Source of the DNA: Rhodopirellula sp. SM50
Lineage (GTDB): Bacteria > Planctomycetota > Planctomycetia > Pirellulales > Pirellulaceae
DNA length: 45,288 nucleotides
Direction of reading: 5' to 3'
NCBI RefSeq assembly: GCF_002289565.1
Contig: NZ_NTFY01000096.1
Span: forward strand, 1 to 45,288
A program made the position numbers and the translations under genes. Of this stretch, positions 25,590-34,241 are shown piece after piece (position 1 is the first letter of the stretch; each line of letters opens with the position of its first letter). Below the pieces are notes generated by a model. That model worked only from the letters and a program-made list of their open reading frames with translations. It did no database searches and had not been told where the DNA came from.

Positions 25590-26924
25590 ATGACCGACTC
25601 TTCTGCTGAATCACCGCTCGGATTTGACCAGGCAGCCGCCAAGGTCAAAACCTTTCCCCAGTCTCCCGGCGTCTACTTGATGAAGGATGATGCCGGCCGG
25701 GTGATCTATGTCGGCAAAGCCAAAAACCTGCGCAGTCGCGCCGGAAGCTATTTTCTCAAAGCCGCCGCGGAGGACGCCCGAACGGCCAGCTGGATCGGGG
25801 AGATCGCCGACATCGACTACATGGACTGCGACAGCGAGGTCGATGCTTTGTTGATGGAATCGCGGCTGATCAAGGACATCCAGCCGAAGCACAACAAAGA
25901 ACTCAAGGACGACAAGAGTTTTCCTTATCTGATGATCACGACGCGTGAAGAGTTTCCACGGGTCGAGGTGACGCGGGAACCGAAAGCGAAGGGCGTCAAG
26001 CTGTACGGACCGTTTGCCAGTGCCGGCGCACTCCGCGGTGCGATCCAAGTGCTGCAGCGGATCTTTAAGTTTCGCACCTGTTCGTTGGACATCTCGGAGT
26101 CCGATGAACGCTGGAAATGGTTTCGCCCCTGTCTGTTGGCCAGCATCAATCAGTGCACCGCACCCTGCAATTTCCGCATCGGCAAAGAAGAGTACCGCCG
26201 CGATATCAAGCGGCTGCAAACGTTTCTCGAGGGCGGCAAACGCAAATTGATCAAGGAGATGCGGGACGAGATGACGGCCGCCAGCAAAGCATTGGATTTC
26301 GAACGCGCGGCCATCGTTCGCGATGAAATTCAAATGTTGGAGCGTCTGGAAGAACGCGGCGAACTGGACACGCACGCCCAGCCGGAGGTGTTTTACATCG
26401 ACCCTAAAAAAGGCTTGGCCGGTCTTCGCAAGGTGCTCTCGCTGAACGAAACACCCCGGGTGATCGAAGGCGTGGACATCGCGCATTTGGGAGGCGGGCA
26501 AACCGTCGCCAGCCTGGTCCAATTCATCGACGGACTGCCGTTTAAACCAGGCTACCGTCGCTTTAAAATCAACGACGTCGACGGCATCGATGACTATCGC
26601 AGTATCTACGAAGTGGTTTCACGTCGTTTTCGCCGGCTCAGCGATGACAGCGACGCGTTCCCCGACATCTTGTTGATCGATGGTGGCAAAGGCCAATTGA
26701 GCGCGGCCATGGCGGCGTTTCGCGATCAGGACATCACGCCGCCGACAGTCATCTCGCTCGCCAAACGCGACGAGGAGATCTTTCGGCCGGGCGAAAGTGA
26801 GCCGCTGCGGTTGAGCAAGAATTCGTTTGCGTTGCGATTGCTGCAATACGTCCGCGATGAATCACACCGATTCGCTCAGCACTACCATCACATTCTCCGC
26901 AACAAATCGACGTTTGATCGGTGA
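25590..26924 (+). CDS. uvrC: UvrC-type excinuclease subunit, short form
   Basis: A 444-residue UvrC. The GIY-YIG nuclease domain (about 17-95: SPGVYLMKDDAGRVIYVGKA), the UVR helix pair that binds UvrB (about 205-250), and the RNase H-like nuclease domain (GVDIAHLGGGQTVASLV, ILLIDGGKGQLSAA, DESHRFAQHYH) are all present with their Asp and His residues. The usual C-terminal tandem helix-hairpin-helix domain (about 150 residues) is missing: the protein ends soon after the RNase H domain. It may be a natural short form or Cho-like. The ATG at 25590 is chosen because the frame above it is repeat-derived. It is followed four bases later by the ligase gene. Confidence 0.9.
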   Translation: MTDSSAESPLGFDQAAAKVKTFPQSPGVYLMKDDAGRVIYVGKAKNLRSRAGSYFLKAAAEDARTASWIGEIADIDYMDCDSEVDALLMESRLIKDIQPKHNKELKDDKSFPYLMITTREEFPRVEVTREPKAKGVKLYGPFASAGALRGAIQVLQRIFKFRTCSLDISESDERWKWFRPCLLASINQCTAPCNFRIGKEEYRRDIKRLQTFLEGGKRKLIKEMRDEMTAASKALDFERAAIVRDEIQMLERLEERGELDTHAQPEVFYIDPKKGLAGLRKVLSLNETPRVIEGVDIAHLGGGQTVASLVQFIDGLPFKPGYRRFKINDVDGIDDYRSIYEVVSRRFRRLSDDSDAFPDILLIDGGKGQLSAAMAAFRDQDITPPTVISLAKRDEEIFRPGESEPLRLSKNSFALRLLQYVRDESHRFAQHYHHILRNKSTFDR

Positions 26925-26928
26925 ATGC

Positions 26929-28431
26929 ATGGTGCCACATCCCATCCGCACCCTCGTCGATGCACTGAACCGAAACGCGGAGCAATTTGCCGCGCGGCGG
27001 GCGCTGTTGCTTTCGGATGATTCGGATGCGTTCCAAACCGCGGACTCGGTGACCTGGGCGGAACTGGGACGCTGGGTGAAGGCCGTTGCCGCACTGCTGC
27101 GGTCACAGGGTTCGCATCATCGGCCCCTGATGCACGTCGTCCGCAACACGCCGGCCGACGTCGTGATCGCGTTGGCGTGCCAATTGGCGGGGATCATTGA
27201 GATCCCGGTGGACGTGGACGGCGGAGACGACTATTTGGCGAGCTGTCGCCGCAAGATCGATTGTGCTTGGCTGGACGATGAGACCAAGCGAGAACTGGTT
27301 CGCCGCGGCTACCAGGCGGTGCGTTCAGACTCCGCGCGATCTGTCATCGTGGAACTGCCCCAGGTTTCACCGACAGACGACGCGTTGGTGTTGTGGACCA
27401 GCGGCACCTCGGGCGAACCCAAGGGAGTTGTTTTGTCGCACGCGAGTCAGTTGCTCAATGCCGCTGCGAAATTGCAGTCGGTTCCGCAGTCCGGCACGGA
27501 TCTGCGTCTGACAGTGCTTTCGATCGCACATGGTTACGCCAGGACATGCGATCTGGGCACCTGGTTGCTGTCCGGATGCACGTTGGCGATCGCACGCGGC
27601 TTCGAGGGATGGCAACGTGTTTGCCAGCGAAGCGAGCCGACGCTGTGCAACCTGGTCCCCAGCTTGGCAGGCCGCGTGCTGGAAAGCGGAACGGTTCCGC
27701 CGTCGCTGCGGCTGGTCGGCTGCGGTGGGGCGGCGATGACGGAGGATCAATTTTGGCGGTGGGGCGAGCGCGGCGTGACGGTGATCCAGGGTTATGGGTT
27801 GACCGAAGCGGGGCCGGTGATCGCCAGCCAAACGCCTGATGATTCGATTCCCGGCCACGCCGGCCGCTTCGTCGACGGCTGGGAATATCGCCTGGCAGAG
27901 GAACCGGTGGACGAAGGCGGGCCGAACGAAGCGAGGCCGGCTGAAGGGCGTCTGTTTGTGCGTGGGCCGCATCTGATGCGCGGTTATTGGCAGGATCCCG
28001 AATCGACGGCCCGCCGAATCGACGCGGCAGGTTGGCTGGACACCGGCGATCGCGTGCGTCTGTGTCCTTCCACGCGACAGCTGCAGGTTCTGGGACGCTG
28101 TGACGACCGAATCGTTTTGTCCAACGGACACAAGATCGACCCGATGGGACTGGAGCAGCGGCTGGTGGCGATCAAAGGGGTGCGAACGGCAGTCGTTTCG
28201 GTGGGGGCGGAACGACGGTCGGTCGAGTTTTGGGTGGAGACGACCGAGCCGACGCTTCCGATGCTTGAAATCGAAGCGATCGTCCGCACGTTGCCGCGCT
28301 GGGAACAGCCCAAACGGATCTGTCGGTTGGTGTTCCCCCAAAACCTCAGGCAGCAGCTGTTGAATCGAAAAGGGGCGATTCGGCGATCTGAGATGCTGCG
28401 TTACCTGGATCGGTCGACGGGTTCCTGCTGA
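26929..28431 (+). CDS. AMP-forming acyl-CoA synthetase/ligase-like protein
   Basis: A 500-residue member of the ANL adenylating superfamily. The P-loop LWTSGTSGEPKGVVLSH (A3), GYGLTEAGP (A5), TGDRVRL (A7) and RCDDRIVLSNGHKIDP (A8) are present. Near the C-terminus NRKGAIRR may hold the catalytic Lys (A10). It would activate a carboxylic acid with ATP and probably pass it to CoA or a carrier; the substrate is unknown. N-terminal matching is weak, which is usual for divergent members. The ATG at 26929 starts four bases after the uvrC stop; an earlier in-frame ATG at 26827 lies inside uvrC. Confidence 0.85.
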   Translation: MVPHPIRTLVDALNRNAEQFAARRALLLSDDSDAFQTADSVTWAELGRWVKAVAALLRSQGSHHRPLMHVVRNTPADVVIALACQLAGIIEIPVDVDGGDDYLASCRRKIDCAWLDDETKRELVRRGYQAVRSDSARSVIVELPQVSPTDDALVLWTSGTSGEPKGVVLSHASQLLNAAAKLQSVPQSGTDLRLTVLSIAHGYARTCDLGTWLLSGCTLAIARGFEGWQRVCQRSEPTLCNLVPSLAGRVLESGTVPPSLRLVGCGGAAMTEDQFWRWGERGVTVIQGYGLTEAGPVIASQTPDDSIPGHAGRFVDGWEYRLAEEPVDEGGPNEARPAEGRLFVRGPHLMRGYWQDPESTARRIDAAGWLDTGDRVRLCPSTRQLQVLGRCDDRIVLSNGHKIDPMGLEQRLVAIKGVRTAVVSVGAERRSVEFWVETTEPTLPMLEIEAIVRTLPRWEQPKRICRLVFPQNLRQQLLNRKGAIRRSEMLRYLDRSTGSC

Positions 28432-28492
28432 GCGGGATAGGGCGGTATCATAGAGCCCGCTGCGTTCACTTCTCCTCGGGAACTAGATCTTC

Positions 28493-29209
28493 ATGGCCGT
28501 CGACAACAAGACACAATTCGAAAGCGCGTTGTTGCGTCGCTTGCACTCACTGCTGTTGCAAATTGGCGACTTGGAGGGGCAGCTCGAACGGGGGCCGAGA
28601 CAGATCAAGGCGGGTGAAAGCGTGGTCCAGGCCAGTCAGGATGCGCTCGACCAGGCCAAACAGGCGGTCAAAGCCGCGACGTTGGCATGCGACGAAAAAC
28701 AGCTGCAATTGAAGACGCGAGAGGATCGGATCGAAGACCTGAAAGCAAAGCTGAACACGGCGTCGAGCAACAAGGAATTTGATCTTCTGAAGGAACAGAT
28801 CGCCGCCGACGAACAGGCCAACAGCGTTCAAAGTGACGAGATTTTTGAAGGGCTGGAACGCATCGACGAGCTGCAGGAAGCCGTCGTGGTGGCCGAGCGT
28901 GAGCTGGCCGAAAAGACGGCCGAGCACAAGAAACGCGTCGAACAGGTGGAGAACCGGATGGTCGTGGTGCAAGCCGATTTGGACCACGTCCGCAATGAAC
29001 TCGCCAAGGCCGAAGCGGAGGTCCCGGTCGCGGCGCGATCGGAGTACAAACGTTTAACCGAAGGCCGCGGTGACGAAGCGTTGGCACCGATCGAAGACGA
29101 TTCCTGTGGCGGGTGCAATCAGACGTTGACGACGCAGATGGTTGATCGCGTCCGCTTGGGATTCTTGACACATTGTCCGGCCTGTTCGTCTTGGCTTTAT
29201 CTTCCGTAA
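28493..29209 (+). CDS. Coiled-coil C4 zinc-ribbon protein (CT398/HP0958-like)
   Basis: A 238-residue protein: a long antiparallel coiled coil (about 15-175, rich in Glu, Lys, Ala and Gln), then a C4 zinc ribbon (CGGC at about 207 and CPAC at about 230, ending WLYLP). This is the architecture of the DUF164 zinc-ribbon family, whose CT398 and HP0958 members act as chaperone-like partners of flagellar or type III export and of sigma-54. The gene lies near rpoN in this window, which makes a link to sigma-54 worth noting, though it is only contextual. The ATG at 28493 begins the helical region. coaE starts 17 bases later. Confidence 0.8.
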   Translation: MAVDNKTQFESALLRRLHSLLLQIGDLEGQLERGPRQIKAGESVVQASQDALDQAKQAVKAATLACDEKQLQLKTREDRIEDLKAKLNTASSNKEFDLLKEQIAADEQANSVQSDEIFEGLERIDELQEAVVVAERELAEKTAEHKKRVEQVENRMVVVQADLDHVRNELAKAEAEVPVAARSEYKRLTEGRGDEALAPIEDDSCGGCNQTLTTQMVDRVRLGFLTHCPACSSWLYLP

Positions 29210-29226
29210 CCGAGTTGAGCGATGCG

Positions 29227-29910
29227 ATGTTGATTTTGGGGTTGGTCGGATCACCGGCCGGCGGAAAATCTTCGGCAGCCGAATTTTTGGCCTCCCTCGG
29301 AGCGGAATGGATCAACGCCGACCTGATCGCCCGCGACTGTCTCGGTCACCCCGACGTCGTCTCGGCGCTGACGGCCCGATTCGGCGACCGCATTCTCGAT
29401 TCTGGCGGAATGATCGATCGCGCCGCCATGGCCGATTTGGTCTTTGGTAACGATCAGGTAAAGCGGGACAATTTGGCGTTCCTCGAATCGCTGGTTCACC
29501 CGCTGACGCGTCAGGAGATTCAACGCCGGATCGTCGAAGCCGCCGATCGCGGACGACGGGTCGCCTTGCTGGACGTGCCGCTGTTGTTTGAATCCGGCTG
29601 GGACCGTAGTTGCGACCAGATTTGGTGTGTCGATGCGACACGTGAGAATCGGTTGCATCGCTGCAAAAAACGGGGCTGGGATGCGGCCGAACTGGATCGT
29701 CGCGAGGCTAATCAGATGCCGATAGAGACGAAATGCCGACTCAGCAATCTCATTATGCGCAATGACGCGACCTTAGATGCTTTGCACCAAAATCTTCGTC
29801 TACGCTGGCGGGATCTCGTTAGAATGACTCCTGCCGCCGATGCTTCCCGGGCCGCCGAATCGGATCCTCCGGAGCGTCACTGTTCCTCCGACCGCGGGAC
29901 GATTTCCTAA
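29227..29910 (+). CDS. coaE: Dephospho-CoA kinase
   Basis: A 227-residue CoaE, which phosphorylates the ribose 3'-hydroxyl of dephospho-CoA in the last step of CoA synthesis. The P-loop is GLVGSPAGGKSS (residues 5-16); the substrate-binding Asp lies in NADLIARD, and VALLDVPLLFESG and NRLHRCKKRGWDAAELDRR (lid) follow. The final 25 or so residues are an extra, Ala/Pro-rich tail. The ATG at 29227 is used because the P-loop strand starts there; an earlier in-frame ATG at 29173 overlaps the preceding gene. It is directly upstream of the rho leader. Confidence 0.92.
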   Translation: MLILGLVGSPAGGKSSAAEFLASLGAEWINADLIARDCLGHPDVVSALTARFGDRILDSGGMIDRAAMADLVFGNDQVKRDNLAFLESLVHPLTRQEIQRRIVEAADRGRRVALLDVPLLFESGWDRSCDQIWCVDATRENRLHRCKKRGWDAAELDRREANQMPIETKCRLSNLIMRNDATLDALHQNLRLRWRDLVRMTPAADASRAAESDPPERHCSSDRGTIS

Positions 29911-30091
29911 TTCGCACTCCCGTCCAGCGTCGGTTCCCTTTCAACGACGGTCATTTTTCCGTTACCCTCAGTCTTCGTGTCTCCTTCACCGCTCCCCTCA
30001 GACACCTCCTCCTGCCTCCCTCCTCGTTGCAGTTTGCTGCCAGACTCTCCACTCCTCTTCTTCCCACGCGTCCTCCCCGGGCGCCACGACT
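29911..30091 (+). promoter_or_regulatory. C-rich, G-poor leader of rho; candidate rut site
   Basis: The 181 bases between coaE and rho contain, by hand count, about 81 C and 29 G; the stretch 29951-30060 has 49 C and 13 G. Little hairpin potential is visible, and C-T pairs are scattered every few bases. This is the composition of a Rho-loading (rut) region, and rho is autoregulated by Rho-dependent termination in its leader in E. coli. The role here is inferred. Confidence 0.5.
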
Positions 30092-31595
<1,504 letters not shown>

Positions 31596-31606
<11 letters not shown>

Positions 31607-32069
31607 GATTACGGGGATTGATGGGCAGCTGCCCTCCGGCAAAATTGTCATCGTCGCCAGTCGCTACAACGAAGGCATTTGTGATTCACTGGTCCGCGGC
31701 AGCGTCGAAACGCTGACCGGTGCCGGTTACACCGAAGCCGACCTGCAAATCATCCGCGTCCCCGGTGCCTGGGAACTGGTGATGGTGGCCGCCAATGCAC
31801 TCGACCGCGACGATGTGCTCGGCGTTGTCACGCTCGGCTGCGTGATCAAGGGCGAAACGACACACGATGAACACATCAATCGCAGCGTCAGCGATGCGGT
31901 GATGCAATTGGGTGTCCAAACCCGCAAACCCATCGGTTTTGGACTGTTGACCTGCAACACGCTCGAACAAGCCCTTCAGCGCAGCGGCGGAACGGTCGGC
32001 AACAAAGGCAACGAGGCCGCCGAGGCGGTGGTCGAATTACTGCGGTTGGCCGGTAAGCTGAAAGCCTGA
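31596..32069 (+). CDS. ribH: 6,7-dimethyl-8-ribityllumazine synthase
   Basis: A 157-residue lumazine synthase, which makes the riboflavin precursor from 5-amino-6-ribitylaminouracil and dihydroxybutanone phosphate. Motifs present are SRYNEGICDSLVRG, VPGAWELVMVA, GCVIKGETTHDEHIN (with the catalytic His in HDEHI), and GNKGNEAA. Its ATG lies inside the last codons of rho, with an 11-base overlap, so translation is likely coupled. No other riboflavin gene is nearby. The gene ends before a long perfect hairpin. Confidence 0.95.
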
Positions 32070-32104
32070 GGCCTCAACTGGCTGTTCATTCGGTCACGAA
32101 AAAT

Positions 32105-32165
32105 AAGTGGGATAGGCTTCCAGCCTGTCGATGCTGAAATGACAGGCTGGAAGCCTATCCCACTT
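32105..32165. repeat. Perfect 25-bp inverted repeat between ribH and gyrB
   Basis: Arms at 32105-32129 and 32141-32165 are perfectly complementary around an 11-base loop. It lies between the convergent ribH and topoisomerase B genes and could serve as a bidirectional terminator-like hairpin, although no clear T-run follows. The arms include GGGATAGGCTTCCAGCC, which looks like a dispersed family rather than a simple terminator. Confidence 0.85.
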
Positions 32166-32181
32166 CTAGTCCGCTCATTGC

Positions 32182-34098
32182 CTAAACATCCACTTCGGCG
32201 TCCGCCGCCCGATCCATGATGAACCGGAACCGTGCCGACGCGTCGCGTCCCATCAGGTCGCTGATCACGCGATCGGTTTCCAGCTGGTCGTCGACTTCCA
32301 CCCGTAGCAGTTGGCGTTTGGCGGGATTGAGGGTGGTTTGCCAGAGGACTTTGGGCATCATTTCGCCGAGCCCTTTGAACCGCGTGATTTCCGGTTTGGC
32401 CCGTCCGCCGTGCTTCTGCAAGATTTCTTCGCGGTGGGCGTCGTCTTTGGCCCAGTAGGTTTCTTTGCCCAGGTCGATTCGATACAGCGGCGGAACGGCG
32501 ATGAATAAACGCCCATCGGAAATCAATTGTGGCATGTGGCGATAGAAGAACGTCAGCAGCAAGGTCGTGATGTGGTGTCCATCGGAATCGGCATCGGCCA
32601 ACAGGATGATGCGGCCGTAGCGTAGACCGCCGATGTCCATCTTGGGTCCGATCCCGCAACCGAGCGACGCGACCACATCTTGGATTTCTTTGTTGTCCAG
32701 AATCTTCTTCAGCGTCGCGCTTTCGGTGTTGAGCACTTTTCCGCGGAGCGGAAGGATGGCTTGGTAATTTCGATCGCGGCCTTGTTTCGCACTGCCACCG
32801 GCGGAATCACCTTCCACGATAAACAGCTCGGACTCCATCTTTCCGCTGGACAAACAATCGCTCAGTTTGCCCGGCAGCATCGTTCGTTTCGCACCGCCCT
32901 TGCGCGAGACGGCTTCGGACGCGGCTCGGGAGGCGGCACGGGCGCGGGCGGCGGCGATGATCCGGGCGACGATCGAATCGGCGATGGACCGATTGCTGTT
33001 CATCCATTGTTCGATTTCGCCACGCACCGCCGCTTCGACGGACGTCTGGACTTCCGGGTTGTTCAAGCGGTCTTTGGTTTGCCCCTGGAACTGCGGCTCG
33101 CTGACGAAGACTGAAATGATCCCCACCATTCCTTCGCGGATGTCTTCGTGGGTGATCTTGACGCCACGCGGCGTCAGATTGTGGGTGTCGATGTAGTTTC
33201 GCACGGCCTTGTTGAGACCGCCACGGAAACCGTTTTCATGGGTTCCGCCGCTGCCGGTCGGGATTCCGTTGACGTAGCTGCGGACGTGTTCGTCGGTCGA
33301 TTCGGTCCACTGCAAGACGACTTCGATTCGCATGTCGTCGTCGACCGAATGGCTGAACGGAGTCGCGTGGATCGGACGCGCCTTTCGTTCCTTCAGGACC
33401 TTGTTGAGAAAGTCGACGATGCCTTGTTCGTGAACGAACGATTCTTTGGTCTTGGCGACTTCATCGACATAGGTGACTTTGACACCACGGTGCAAGAAGC
33501 TGGCCGTTTCCAGTCGGCCGCGAATCAACGTCGAATCGAACGTCGTCTTGGGGAAGATCTGTGGGTCGGGGGTGAACGTGATCGTCGTCCCACTGCCGCG
33601 GACGGCCCCCTTGAGTTTTTTGAGTTTCGAAGTCGGCTTGCCGCGTTGAAATTCCATCTTGTACTGGGCGCCGTCGCGACGGACCACCGCCGTCAGTTCT
33701 TTGCTGAGCGCGTTGACCACCGACGCCCCGACGCCGTGAAGACCGCCGGCGGTCTTGTAGTTTTGGCCTTCGAATTTGCCACCGGCGTGCAGAATCGTCA
33801 GCACCATTTCGAGCGCGGGCTTTTTCGTCTTGGCGTGCTTGTCGACCGGGATGCCGCGGCCGTTGTCGGCAACCGAAATGGTTTGACCGTCTTTGTGAAG
33901 CGTGACCACGATCTCACTGGCGTGGCCGTTCATCGCTTCGTCAACCGAGTTGTCGACGATTTCCCAGATCAGATGGTGCAGCCCTGCGGTGCCGACGCCC
34001 CCGATGTACATGCCCGGACGCTTCCGGACCGGGTCCAGCCCTTCGAGTGCGACGATGGCGTCGGCGTTGTAGTTCGATTTGGTGGCGATTGCTGTCAT
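32182..34098 (-). CDS. gyrB: Type IIA DNA topoisomerase subunit B (GyrB/ParE)
   Basis: A 638-residue GyrB/ParE of the compact type without the E. coli insert. The GHKL ATPase motifs are clear (EIVDNSVDEAMNGH, VADNGRGIPVD, TAGGLHGVGASVVN), then the transducer, then the Toprim domain (IVEGDSAGGSAKQGRDR, and the DADSDGHH metal-binding site). The C-terminus has FKGLGEMMPKVLWQTT. It works with subunit A, encoded just upstream on the same strand, to pass DNA strands using ATP. Whether the pair is gyrase or topoisomerase IV cannot be settled by eye; the symbol is provisional. Confidence 0.9.
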   Translation of the reverse strand: MTAIATKSNYNADAIVALEGLDPVRKRPGMYIGGVGTAGLHHLIWEIVDNSVDEAMNGHASEIVVTLHKDGQTISVADNGRGIPVDKHAKTKKPALEMVLTILHAGGKFEGQNYKTAGGLHGVGASVVNALSKELTAVVRRDGAQYKMEFQRGKPTSKLKKLKGAVRGSGTTITFTPDPQIFPKTTFDSTLIRGRLETASFLHRGVKVTYVDEVAKTKESFVHEQGIVDFLNKVLKERKARPIHATPFSHSVDDDMRIEVVLQWTESTDEHVRSYVNGIPTGSGGTHENGFRGGLNKAVRNYIDTHNLTPRGVKITHEDIREGMVGIISVFVSEPQFQGQTKDRLNNPEVQTSVEAAVRGEIEQWMNSNRSIADSIVARIIAAARARAASRAASEAVSRKGGAKRTMLPGKLSDCLSSGKMESELFIVEGDSAGGSAKQGRDRNYQAILPLRGKVLNTESATLKKILDNKEIQDVVASLGCGIGPKMDIGGLRYGRIILLADADSDGHHITTLLLTFFYRHMPQLISDGRLFIAVPPLYRIDLGKETYWAKDDAHREEILQKHGGRAKPEITRFKGLGEMMPKVLWQTTLNPAKRQLLRVEVDDQLETDRVISDLMGRDASARFRFIMDRAADAEVDV

Positions 34099-34140
34099 GG
34101 ATGATCATGTTCCGAGGCGTTGGAACTCGGACAGGGGGAA

Positions 34141-34228
34141 GGAGACAGGGAGACAGGGAGACAGGGAGACAAGGAGACAGGGAGACAAGGAGACAAGGAG
34201 ACAAGGAGAGGGGGAGACAGGGAGAGAG
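34141..34228 (+). repeat. Octamer tandem array between topoisomerase genes
   Basis: Eleven 8-bp units with consensus GGAGACAR: eight good copies at 34141-34204, then three weaker ones to 34228. The plus strand is almost pure purine; in the transcript of the minus-strand operon it is a C/T tract. It occupies most of the gap between the subunit A and subunit B genes and is likely to vary in copy number. Confidence 0.95.
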
Positions 34229-34241
34229 AGGGGTTGGGGCG

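Noticed and set aside
28432..28470. AGCGGG ... CCCGCT hairpin after the ligase gene
   Set aside because: Six pairs around a long loop with no T-run; too weak to call a terminator.
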